From Spirochaetota bacterium (GTDB lineage Bacteria; Spirochaetota; UBA12135; COTS27), in NCBI GenBank assembly GCA_030621685.1, contig JAUXHF010000024.1, positions 1 through 12,033 on the forward strand: DNA of 12,033 bases, written 5' to 3'. Under the pieces are notes generated by a model. The model saw only the letters and a list, made by a program, of their open reading frames with translations, was not told where the DNA came from and searched no databases. Shown here in pieces: positions 5,543 to 12,033 of this stretch. The translations under genes were made by a program, and so were the position numbers. How positions within the stretch are numbered: position 1 is the first letter of the stretch; every line of letters begins with the position of its first letter.

Positions 5543-7693
5543 TTATACGATAGCCGTATTTTTTAAACGAAGCGAGCTGAAAATAACCGAGAGGGAGCTT
5601 AACATCATGGCAATGGCAGCGACCATGGGCGAGAGCAAGATTCCCGTAAAAGGAAAAAGCAAGCCTGCGGCAATGGGTACGCTTAAGCCATTATAGATGA
5701 AAGCCAAAAAGATATTTTGTTTTAAGTTGCTTACGGTTTTTCTAGCTAAGCCGAGGAGCTTGACGATGCTAAGCGGATTGTTATTGGTGATGCTGACATC
5801 GGCGCTTTCAATGGCCGAAGGACTGCCCGAGGCCATGGCCACGCCGACTTCGGCGGCGGCAAGCGCTGGGGCATCATTAACGCCATCGCCGACCATAAGC
5901 ACCTTGGCGCCATTTTTTTTCAGCCGCGCTACCAGCTGAAGTTTGTCTTCTGGTAGGCAGCGGGCTAAAACATGCGATATATTTAAATCTTTAGCTACGG
6001 CATCGGCCGATTCTTGGCTATCGCCTGTAGCCATCCATACGGCTATGCCCCGGTCTCGCATGGCTGCTATAAGCTGCCTCGATTGAGGTTTAATGGTATC
6101 GCTTAGGCTGAGAAAACCGGCTGGCACGCCATCTATGGCTACAAAAACAACAGTTTGCACTTTTTCTTGATAGGGCTTGGCCCTGTTTTTTAAATCTTCT
6201 AAGAGGCTGCTGGCAGAATTAATTTTAGTAGCTAAGAAATCTGCTTGGCCCAACACTACGGTTTTGCCATTCAAATTGGCCTCGGCGCCTTTGCCGGCAA
6301 AGGCTTGGAAATCTGTTATGTTCTCTAAAGGCGCTTTTCTCTCTTTCGCATAAGTAACGATGGCTTCAGCTAGCGGATGCTCGCTTTGGCGCTCGACCGA
6401 GGCGGTCATGCTAAGGATGCTATGGCTGTCTTGGTCGGCGGCAACCTCAATATGAGAAACAGTGAGCTTGGCCGTAGTGAGCGTGCCTGTTTTATCGATG
6501 ACAAGCGTGTTTATTTTAGAAAGACGCTCCATGGTTTCAGCGTCTTTTACCAGCAAGCCGTTTTGGGCAGCTCGCCCCATAGATACGGTAATGGAAAGCG
6601 GCGTGGCCAGCCCCATGGCACAAGGACAGGCTATGATGAGCGTACTCACCCAAGCCAAAAGAGCATAGTTTAAAGAATTCTCTAAGCCTATCATAGTGCC
6701 GACTACAAGCCAAATAAAAAAACTTAAGGTAGCTATGCCTAGGACAACAATCATGAAAACAGAGGCAATGTTATCGATGCGGTTCTGAATAGGCGCACGG
6801 CTTTGCTGTGCCTTGGCCGTAAAGGCAATGACCTCTGCCAAAAATGTTTTAGAGCCAACTTTTTCTGCACGCATAAGGAAACTACCACGCTGGTTGATGG
6901 TGCCGGCCATAACCTTTTTCCCCGGATGTTTTCGGAGAGCTACAGGCTCGCCCGTGAATAAGGATTCGTCCACAAAACTCTCGCCTTCAGTAACCTGGCC
7001 ATCTACGGGGACTTTGTCGCCGGGGCGCAATCTCAAAATATCTCCGATGCTAACCTCTTTCGTGGCTATCGTCTCTTCCGAGCCGTCTTCTTTTATGCGG
7101 ATGGCCATGTTTGGGCTTAGTTTTAAAATTTCTTGAATGGCATTCTTGGTCCTTCTTCTAGCCCTGCCCTCTAAAACCTGTCCGGCTAAGACTAAGGTGA
7201 TGATAACCGATACCGTTTCAAAATATACACCGCCCTGAATGAGCTTATCGGCCTTATTCAAAGCTTGCAAGATAAGCACACTTAGGCTGTAGAAGTAGGC
7301 AGTAAACGTTCCCATAACAATAAGGGAAAACATATTGAGCGTTTTATGCAGTAAGGCACGGTAGGCTCTTTGAATGAAGGGAGCGCCGCAGTAGAATAAA
7401 CTAATAGCAGCTAAGCCGGCATTTATCCATGCAACGCTGGTTTTCAACCCAAGCCCGCTTAAGAAAGAAGATAGGCCCGGCGTCATCTCTGTAAAAAAGA
7501 CCGGAATGGCTATGATGCCGCTCAGTATCAGTAATTTGAGTAGTTTTAGGTCTTGTTGCTTGCCTTCAGATTGGCTGTCTAAGGCGAGACTTTCTGCTAA
7601 TGGAGCATCAAGCTCCATGCCGCATTTTATACACGTTCCAGCTTTTTTTTCTTGTATTTCTGGATGCATCGGGCAAGTGTAAAAGTTTGACAT
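5543..7693 (-). CDS. copA: Cu(I)-exporting P1B-type ATPase (CopA-like) with N-terminal heavy-metal-binding segment
   Basis: This inner-membrane pump uses ATP to move monovalent copper (or silver) out of the cytoplasm. The 716-residue protein starts with a small metal-binding segment, YTCPMHPEI...GTCIKCGMELD (5-28; C7, H10, C21, C24), instead of the usual ferredoxin-like HMA domain. Membrane helices follow. The actuator domain carries FTGEPVAL, the metal-site helix has CPC (356-358) in ACPCAMGLATP, the phosphorylated Asp is D400 in DKTGTLT, the SEHPLAEA motif has H439-P440, and the ATP-hinge motif is GDGVNDAPAL (602-611). The last two helices carry YN (667-668) and MLSS (697-700), which with CPC are the Cu(I) P1B-1 signature. 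All catalytic motifs are intact. No chaperone or copper regulator gene lies beside it. Shine-Dalgarno is weak. A 32-bp palindrome lies about 137 bp upstream and might be its operator. Confidence 0.93.
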   Translation of the reverse strand: MSNFYTCPMHPEIQEKKAGTCIKCGMELDAPLAESLALDSQSEGKQQDLKLLKLLILSGIIAIPVFFTEMTPGLSSFLSGLGLKTSVAWINAGLAAISLFYCGAPFIQRAYRALLHKTLNMFSLIVMGTFTAYFYSLSVLILQALNKADKLIQGGVYFETVSVIITLVLAGQVLEGRARRRTKNAIQEILKLSPNMAIRIKEDGSEETIATKEVSIGDILRLRPGDKVPVDGQVTEGESFVDESLFTGEPVALRKHPGKKVMAGTINQRGSFLMRAEKVGSKTFLAEVIAFTAKAQQSRAPIQNRIDNIASVFMIVVLGIATLSFFIWLVVGTMIGLENSLNYALLAWVSTLIIACPCAMGLATPLSITVSMGRAAQNGLLVKDAETMERLSKINTLVIDKTGTLTTAKLTVSHIEVAADQDSHSILSMTASVERQSEHPLAEAIVTYAKERKAPLENITDFQAFAGKGAEANLNGKTVVLGQADFLATKINSASSLLEDLKNRAKPYQEKVQTVVFVAIDGVPAGFLSLSDTIKPQSRQLIAAMRDRGIAVWMATGDSQESADAVAKDLNISHVLARCLPEDKLQLVARLKKNGAKVLMVGDGVNDAPALAAAEVGVAMASGSPSAIESADVSITNNNPLSIVKLLGLARKTVSNLKQNIFLAFIYNGLSVPIAAGLLFPFTGILLSPMVAAIAMMLSSLSVIFSSLRLKNTAIV

Positions 7694-7782
7694 AAGGTGT
7701 TTTTTCTCGTATTGGCTTTTTATAGCTACGGCTTCTTCTTTAGTAGCTATCTATAAATTTATAAATTTTTTATATATTTTTG

Positions 7783-7820
7783 AAATATATCGGAATGTGG
7801 AAAATATATCGGAATGTGGA
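7783..7820. repeat. Exact 19-bp tandem duplication upstream of copA
   Basis: Positions 7783-7801 and 7802-7820 are identical (AAATATATCGGAATGTGGA) and directly adjacent. The pair begins 90 bp upstream of the copA ATG, next to a very AT-rich stretch (7750-7790) where a promoter could lie, though I find no convincing -35/-10 pair. Confidence 0.92.
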
Positions 7821-7829
7821 TATACGTGA

Positions 7830-7861
7830 ATACGTTATACTCTGTACAGAGTATAACGTAT
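7830..7861. promoter_or_regulatory. Perfect 32-bp palindrome between fbpC and copA
   Basis: The half site ATACGTTATACTCTGT (7830-7845) is followed at once by its exact reverse complement (7846-7861), with no mismatch. As RNA it would form a stem of about 14 bp with a TGTA loop, but no U run follows on the minus strand, so it is not a standard terminator. As DNA it could be a repressor or activator site for copA, or the decayed end of a small element. It does not match the CopY box (TACANNTGTA), the CueR site or the CsoR site as I know them. Confidence 0.75.
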
Positions 7862-7912
7862 ATGTATCAGGAGGTAGCTGGTTTTTTATCATGAAAGTAA
7901 CTTTTATACAAA

Positions 7913-7975
7913 TAACCCTTGCTTCTTCTGTATACAAAGAGTTGTAACCCTTGCTTCTTCTGTATACAAAGAGTT
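7913..7975. repeat. Exact 31-bp direct repeat (2 copies, period 32) in the fbpC-copA spacer
   Basis: Copies at 7913-7943 and 7945-7975 are identical, separated by one G; the unit runs from TAACCCTTGC to CAAAGAGTT and includes the palindrome GTATAC. A short TTATGCG doublet follows at 7974-7987. The 409-bp spacer 7694-8102 has no supportable gene, tRNA or clear terminator; it contains this repeat, the 32-bp palindrome, the 19-bp duplication and AT-rich sequence. Confidence 0.92.
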
Positions 7976-8102
7976 ATGCGTTATGCGTTAGCTCGGAAAG
8001 CAGCTTACATGGAAATAAAGCAGCTGTAGTTTAGCTTTATAGAAGCTGATAGCTTTTGGCGGAGAAGCCGTTCATGGTAGTTAGTTTTAACTGCTTAAGA
8101 GG

Positions 8103-9200
8103 CTAAGAGCCTAGGAGAGTTACTCCGTGAGTAGCTAGAGTGATGGAAACGGCTTGGCCTTCTGCAAAAGGTTTTGCGAGGCTGGGCGTAACAACAAAAA
8201 ATTGAGCAAATTTAGTTTGCACGGCGTACTCCATGGAGCTGCCAACATAGGTTGCTTTACTGATTTTCCCCAGCCAGCTTTTTTTGGGCTTGGGGCCTTT
8301 TGTTTTTCTAGGCTGAAGGAGAATAGATTCTGGTCTGATAGCTACTTGCACTTTTCCGAGTTTATTGTTGCGATGCGGGAGGTCTAAGATCAAAACATCT
8401 ATGGCTACGCTGGCGATGGAATGGCGTATAGAAAGGATTTCTGCATCGAGAACATTGGCATCGCCAATGAAGTCGGCCACGAACAGAGTAGCTGGTGTTT
8501 CATAGATATCTTTAGGAGAACCCATTTGGGCTATGCGGGCATTATCCATGACAATGATGTTATCGGAGACGGCTAAGGCCTCTTCTTGGTCGTGGGTAAC
8601 ATACACGGCGGTTAAGCCTAAGTTTCGTTGGATATCGCGGATATCCTCACGCATACGCCGCCGGAGTTTTGTATCTAAATTCGATAGTGGTTCATCAAAT
8701 AATAAAACCTGGGGCTTCAAAGCAAGCGAGCGAGCAACAGCCACGCGCTGCTGCTGTCCTCCCGAAAGCTCGTTTGGGAATCTTTGGGCAAAGGTTTTTA
8801 GTCCCACAAGGTCTAATCCGTCTAAGGCAAGGTCATAAGCGGGAGCTTTTGCCATGCCTTTTACGCGTGGTCCATAGGCTACATTTTCCCATACTCGCAT
8901 ATGGGGAAACAGAGCGTAAGATTGGAAAACCATAGAAATATCGCGTGCGCTGGCCGGCGATTTAGTAATGTCTTCAGGTCCTAAGAAAATCCGGCCATGG
9001 CTAGGCATCTCTAAGCCAGCGATAAGGCGCAAGGTTGTCGTTTTGCCGCAACCAGAGGGGCCCAGTAAGGTTACCAACGTTCCCTGTTTAATTGTAAAAG
9101 AAAGCTTGTTTACAGCAGGAACAGATCCGCTATAGACTTTCGTTACCTCATCAAAAGTGACCGAAGCACCTTGATTGCTTATATTCTTAAATAGGCTCAT
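8103..9200 (-). CDS. fbpC: ABC transporter ATP-binding protein, Fe(III)/AfuC-FbpC type
   Basis: This is the cytoplasmic ATPase that powers the neighbouring permease. The 365-residue sequence shows the A-loop Tyr (Y23), Walker A GPSGCGKT (47-54), Q-loop Q93 in MVFQSYALFPHM, signature LSGGQQQR (145-152), Walker B VLLFDEP (165-171), D-loop SNLD (173-176) and switch His H203. After about 235 comes a C-terminal TOBE-like region (IRPES near 295) as in the iron, polyamine, sulfate and maltose importer ATPases. It follows the permease gene in the same direction, after a 430-bp spacer filled by a repeat array. Its start has the best Shine-Dalgarno of the window, AGGAAGG with a 7-base gap, whose first A belongs to the stop codon of a small upstream frame. 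The fbpC name rests on gene order and permease type; phosphonate or polyamine relatives remain possible. Confidence 0.85.
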   Translation of the reverse strand: MSLFKNISNQGASVTFDEVTKVYSGSVPAVNKLSFTIKQGTLVTLLGPSGCGKTTTLRLIAGLEMPSHGRIFLGPEDITKSPASARDISMVFQSYALFPHMRVWENVAYGPRVKGMAKAPAYDLALDGLDLVGLKTFAQRFPNELSGGQQQRVAVARSLALKPQVLLFDEPLSNLDTKLRRRMREDIRDIQRNLGLTAVYVTHDQEEALAVSDNIIVMDNARIAQMGSPKDIYETPATLFVADFIGDANVLDAEILSIRHSIASVAIDVLILDLPHRNNKLGKVQVAIRPESILLQPRKTKGPKPKKSWLGKISKATYVGSSMEYAVQTKFAQFFVVTPSLAKPFAEGQAVSITLATHGVTLLGS

Positions 9201-9213
9201 AAGATGACCTTCC

Positions 9214-9441
9214 TCATATGTTTAAAAGAGCGGCTTGCTTTTTTTGATGACAAGCCCCGGGCTTTGTTTTTCTCGCCAATAAGCCATTGAAGCAAAAATT
9301 TTTAACTAGGCGTAGGCGCATAAGATGACTTCCCTGCATACGTTTAAAAGAGCGGCTTGCTTTTTTTGATGACAAGTCGGGCTTTGTTATTCTCGCCAAT
9401 AAGCGATTGAAGCAAAAATTTTTAACTAGGCGCAGGCGCAT
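9214..9441 (-). other. Small open frame created by the repeat array, ending in the fbpC ribosome-binding site
   Basis: An ATG at 9441 with AGGAAAG upstream opens a 75-codon frame running through two repeat units, because the unit at 9319-9438 is exactly 120 bp and keeps the frame. It has an internal in-frame ATG at 9321. It encodes the repeated text MRLRLVKNFCFN...KKQAALLN, which is an out-of-frame reading of the permease tail and spacer, so it is not a conserved protein. Its TGA at 9216-9214 overlaps the first base of the AGGAAGG used by fbpC, 13 bp before that gene's ATG, an arrangement that could couple translation. Confidence 0.4.
9232..9256 (-). terminator. Weak attenuator-like stem in the repeat unit (also at 9489-9514 and 9618-9643)
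   Basis: GGCTTG and CAAGCC pair around a 13-base A-rich loop; on the minus strand the stem is followed by GCTCTTTTAAAC. The permease stop codon sits in the loop of the rightmost copy. The stem is intact in units one, three and four, but in unit two CAAGCC has become CAAGTC. Six base pairs and a short U run make this at best a partial terminator between fbpB and fbpC. Confidence 0.3.
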
Positions 9442-9630
9442 AAGATGACTTTCCTGCTAACTTTCTGGCATACGTTTAAAAGGGCGGCTTGCTTTTTTTT
9501 ATGACAAGCCTCGGGCTTTGTTTTTCTCGCCAAGAAGCCATTTAAGCAAAAATTTTTAACTAGGCGTAGGCGCATAAGATGACTTTCCTGCGTAACTTTG
9601 CATAGGTTTAAAAGAGCGGCTTGCTTTTTT

Positions 9631-11811
9631 TCATGACAAGCCCCGGGCTTTGTTTTTCTCGCCAATAAGCCATTGAAGCAAAATTACAGCCGTCAACATA
9701 ACGGCTATTAAAACTACAGAATAGGCTATGGCTAAACCATAATCGTTGTTTTCTACCCTGCCGATGATATAGCTTGTAGCCATATTGTACTGGGCGCTAA
9801 CAAGGAAAATAACGGCACTGATGGCGGTCATGGCACGGACAAAACTATAGACTAAGGCTGCAACAATGGCCGGGCGTAGCAGAGGGAGTATCACCTTATA
9901 AAAAGTACGAGAGCTGTTTGCCCCTAAGGTGAGCGATGCTTCATCTAGGCTTTTGTCAATTTGTGACATGGCTGCTATGCCAGCACGAACACCAACGGGC
10001 ATGTTTCTGAAAATAAAACAAAGCACCAAGATGACCGCAGAGCCGGTTAGCTCTAGGGGCGGGATGTTGAAACTTAGAATGTAGCTAACGCCTATGACCG
10101 TACCGGGGATGGCAAAACTTAACATGGTAGAAAACTCAAAAGCATTTTTACCAGCGAAACGTTGCCGAGTCAGTAAATAGGCGGTAAGCAAGCCTAAGCC
10201 GGCCGTTAAAGGTGCTGCTACGATGGCTATAAGCAGCGTAGTTGTAAAAGAATCCCAAGCAGAGCCGGTTAGCTGCAATCCATTCTCCTCAAAACTGAAT
10301 GAAAACGCGGTAAGATAATGCTTGATGGTAAGAGTATGGTTTAAGCCCCATACTTCAACGAAACTACCAAAAATTATCATGGTATACACTACGATGGTAA
10401 GACCCATCCAAAGAAAGGCTATTGGATAGACTATCCTGCTTACCAGAGTGGGTAATTTGATAGCCGATTGAGAGCTTCCCTTGCCGGTTATGCTGGTATA
10501 AGATTTTTGGCCCAACCCCAACCAATAGCGCTGAAGGAAAAAGGCTGAGAGCGTGAATCCTAAAAGCACGATGGCCAGCACAGCAGCAAAGCCCTGATCG
10601 TTTTGAGCGCCCACAATGGCAAAAAATATTTCGGTGGAGAGTACATCGAAATTGCCGCCTAAAATTAAAGGGTTGCCAAAATCGGCCATGCTTTCAATGA
10701 AACCAAGGAGGAAGGCATTAGCCAAGCCAGGACGCATAAGTGGCAAGGATACACTGGTGAAAGTCTTTAAGCTGCTTGCCCCCAGAGTTTGCGAGGCTTC
10801 CTCCATAGACGGATTCACTCCCTCTACCACGCCCAGCAAAACGAGAAAGGCAATAGGCGTGTAGGCCAACATTTGAGCCAGCCAAATTCCCGGAAAGCCG
10901 TAAATCCATCGAGTGGGAGTAACCCCCAAAAAATCTCCCCCAAAACGAGTGACTATCCCCGATAGCCCAAAGAGCAAAATAAGCGCTAGGCCGATGACAA
11001 AGGGCGGCGTGATAATAGGCAATACCGATAAGGCTCTAAATAATCGTTTGTATTTCACCAGCGAACGAGTAACGATTAAGGCAAAAGCAAGACCTAAACA
11101 AGTTGTGGAAATGCCCACTGTAGTTGCTAAGAAAAGAGAATTCCAAGCCGCTCCGCAACCTAGGCTGCTAAAGAAGCAATCTATCCCCCAAATCTTGGTA
11201 TCAGAGAATCTTTCCAGAAACAAGGATAGTGAATACAAGCCCTCATTGTCTTGAAGGGCACTGATAAGAATTTTGCTTACCGGAAAAAAAATGAAAGCTG
11301 CAACAATAGCCAGAACAAAGCCAATGGAGGCGACAACAAAGACATCGCCTTGAACGGCGCCTCTTGCTGCAAGGCCTTGCGTAAGTAGAAATAAAAATGA
11401 GGCAGCAACAAACATAGCCCCATAGCCCATGCCAAACTGCCTCGTTTCTAAGGGACCAAAACTGTTTTCGAGAAATTGATATTCCCAGCCAGAAATGCCA
11501 ATGGAGAATCCTTGAAGCAGGAAATATCCCAGGCCGCCCATGCCAGAAAGAATGAGCAGTATGCTGTAGACGTTACTCTTTTTTTTTAGCTTCCAAAGAC
11601 TTACAGGCAGCAGTAAAAAAAAGAAAAGCGGAGCCAGCCAAAGTTTTTCTCCTGCCAGAATATGCGCTATGGCCGGCCCATACGAAAGCTCACTTGGGTA
11701 GCCATCGGCTATCCAAGTGAGGCTCCAGAAACCGTCTTCAATGACATACCAAGGCAGAACAAAGAACCCTGCCCAGCCTACAAGAAGCCAGCATAGCGTA
11801 GTTCTTGTCAT
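9631..11811 (-). CDS. fbpB: ABC transporter permease with two fused permease domains, Fe(III)/AfuB-FbpB type
   Basis: This integral inner-membrane protein forms the channel of the importer. The 726 residues contain two homologous permease domains, at about 225-430 and 520-715, each with the EAA loop that docks the ATPase: EEASQTLGASS...LPLMRPG (337-362) and DEASLTLGANS...LPLLRPA (623-648). In front lies an extra hydrophobic region of about 185 residues with roughly five membrane helices (around 8-22, 58-75, 82-104, 128-148, 156-180). Typical FbpB proteins have about 500 residues; longer forms with such an extension are known among AfuB-like permeases. The gene stands between the binding-protein gene and the ATPase gene. 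The ATG at 11811 has no Shine-Dalgarno and is preceded by AT-rich repeats. The last 17 or so codons belong to the repeat array that continues to fbpC. Confidence 0.88.
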   Translation of the reverse strand: MTRTTLCWLLVGWAGFFVLPWYVIEDGFWSLTWIADGYPSELSYGPAIAHILAGEKLWLAPLFFFLLLPVSLWKLKKKSNVYSILLILSGMGGLGYFLLQGFSIGISGWEYQFLENSFGPLETRQFGMGYGAMFVAASFLFLLTQGLAARGAVQGDVFVVASIGFVLAIVAAFIFFPVSKILISALQDNEGLYSLSLFLERFSDTKIWGIDCFFSSLGCGAAWNSLFLATTVGISTTCLGLAFALIVTRSLVKYKRLFRALSVLPIITPPFVIGLALILLFGLSGIVTRFGGDFLGVTPTRWIYGFPGIWLAQMLAYTPIAFLVLLGVVEGVNPSMEEASQTLGASSLKTFTSVSLPLMRPGLANAFLLGFIESMADFGNPLILGGNFDVLSTEIFFAIVGAQNDQGFAAVLAIVLLGFTLSAFFLQRYWLGLGQKSYTSITGKGSSQSAIKLPTLVSRIVYPIAFLWMGLTIVVYTMIIFGSFVEVWGLNHTLTIKHYLTAFSFSFEENGLQLTGSAWDSFTTTLLIAIVAAPLTAGLGLLTAYLLTRQRFAGKNAFEFSTMLSFAIPGTVIGVSYILSFNIPPLELTGSAVILVLCFIFRNMPVGVRAGIAAMSQIDKSLDEASLTLGANSSRTFYKVILPLLRPAIVAALVYSFVRAMTAISAVIFLVSAQYNMATSYIIGRVENNDYGLAIAYSVVLIAVMLTAVILLQWLIGEKNKARGLS

Positions 11812-11813
11812 AA

Positions 11814-11893
11814 GCTAAGATATATATATATTCGCTCGATATACTCGTTAGCTAAGATATATTCGCTCGATATATTTTCTGGATATATTCGCT
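11814..11893. repeat. 37-bp tandem repeat (two copies and a fragment) directly upstream of fbpB
   Basis: GCTAAGATATAT...ATTCGCTCGATATA occurs at 11814-11843 and 11851-11874 (period 37), and a third fragment GATATATTCGCT at 11882-11893 runs into a 12-bp palindrome, TTCGCTAGCGAA (11888-11899). The copies differ in the number of AT dinucleotides (six against three), a typical slippage site. The array occupies the place where the fbpB ribosome-binding site should be. Confidence 0.85.
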
Positions 11894-11939
11894 AGCGAAG
11901 AAGAATCAAGCTACAGCATTAAAAAGCATCTTAAGAAAC

Positions 11940-12033
11940 TTATAGTGCTAAGGATTTCACCTCATCGTCCCATTTTTTGAGGAGGCGGCGGCGCTCGGCA
12001 GAATTGCCGTATTTTTTAAAGTCGTAATCTATA
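11940..12033 (-). CDS. C-terminal end of an ABC transporter substrate-binding protein (FbpA/AfuA type), partial
   Basis: The frame enters from the right edge and ends at TAA 11942-11940. The visible 30 or so residues read DYDFKKYGNSAERRRLL, then KKWDDEVKSLAL. The ending, a 'YDF..YG....R..LL..W..E' pattern, resembles the C-terminus of family 1 extracellular binding proteins of the iron(III) type, and the position directly before the permease and ATPase genes is the one expected for that component. The product would be periplasmic or lipid-anchored and deliver the substrate to the permease. Only the tail is present, so ligand residues cannot be seen. The stop is followed by 128 bp before fbpB. 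Confidence 0.6.
   Translation of the reverse strand, partial: IDYDFKKYGNSAERRRLLKKWDDEVKSLAL

Larger units (their letters stand above)
9198..9685. repeat. Tandem array of 120-134 bp units made from the fbpB 3' end, the spacer and the fbpC start region
   Basis: Units lie at 9198-9318, 9319-9438, 9439-9572 and 9573-9685 (121, 120, 134 and about 113 bp, the last partial). Each contains, in minus-strand order, a copy of the last permease codons (GCTTCAATGGCTTATTGG-like), a spacer with TTTTAAAC, then AGGAAAGTCATCTTATG. The rightmost unit contains the real end of fbpB; the leftmost ends with the real ATG of fbpC. Extra ATGs with the same Shine-Dalgarno context stand at 9575, 9441 and 9321. The bases after those ATGs, coding MRLRLVKNF, resemble the fbpC start MSLFKNI, so the duplicated unit probably included about seven fbpC codons. 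Units three and four carry 10-14 extra bases before the TTTAAA box. Confidence 0.92.

Noticed and set aside
7694..8102. Possible tRNA or small gene in the fbpC-copA spacer
   Set aside because: No cloverleaf, no T-arm consensus and no frame with a start site and sensible length; the space is repeats and AT-rich sequence.
9426..9665. 79-codon minus frame overlapping the end of fbpB
   Set aside because: It is an alternative-frame reading of the permease tail and the repeat unit and needs a TTG start; it is a by-product of the array, not a gene.
9198..9685. Array read as CRISPR
   Set aside because: Units are 113-134 bp and similar along their whole length; there are no short repeats with unique spacers and no cas genes.

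Overview
All recognisable genes in this window lie on the minus strand, so in transcription order it runs from right to left: the end of an iron-type substrate-binding protein gene, a long ABC permease (fbpB/afuB-like), its ATPase (fbpC/afuC-like), a Cu(I)-type P1B ATPase (copA), the 16S rRNA methyltransferase rsmD, the chaperone cluster grpE-dnaK-dnaJ, and the start of a probable peptidyl-prolyl isomerase/SurA-like gene cut by the left edge. Everything is consistent with a bacterial chromosome of moderately low GC. The three-component metal uptake system and periplasmic-type substrate binder fit a Gram-negative cell, but I cannot name the phylum. A contiguous grpE-dnaK-dnaJ order without hrcA occurs in several phyla and does not decide it.

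Right part (about 8100-12033): a binding-protein-dependent uptake system. The binder's last 30 codons are followed by a 726-residue permease with two EAA loops and then by the ATPase with a C-terminal TOBE-like region. The family assignment (Fe(III)/AfuABC-FbpABC) is by sequence resemblance; phosphonate or polyamine relatives cannot be excluded. Middle (about 4700-7700): copA, a Cu(I) exporter with an N-terminal heavy-metal-binding segment, and rsmD. Left (1-4540): a heat-shock chaperone operon with a good sigma70-like promoter and a leader hairpin ahead of grpE, a 4-bp grpE/dnaK overlap, then dnaJ and a probable PPIase 26 bp behind it. GrpE, DnaK and DnaJ form one folding machine; the PPIase fits the same job.

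The striking property is not a new gene but the spaces between genes. All six intergenic stretches longer than 100 bp contain tandem duplications: 23 bp x2 (dnaK-dnaJ), about 120 bp x2 (rsmD 3' end), 28-29 bp x about 4 (rsmD start), 19 bp x2 and 31 bp x2 (fbpC-copA), 120-134 bp x about 4 (fbpB-fbpC), and 37 bp x2 plus a fragment (fbpA-fbpB). Two arrays have duplicated gene edges. At fbpB-fbpC each unit carries a copy of the permease C-terminal codons, the spacer and a ribosome-binding-site-plus-ATG resembling that of fbpC. At rsmD a second degraded copy of the 3' end lies downstream, and the intact gene reads through the position where that copy has a stop. A perfect 32-bp palindrome sits between fbpC and copA.
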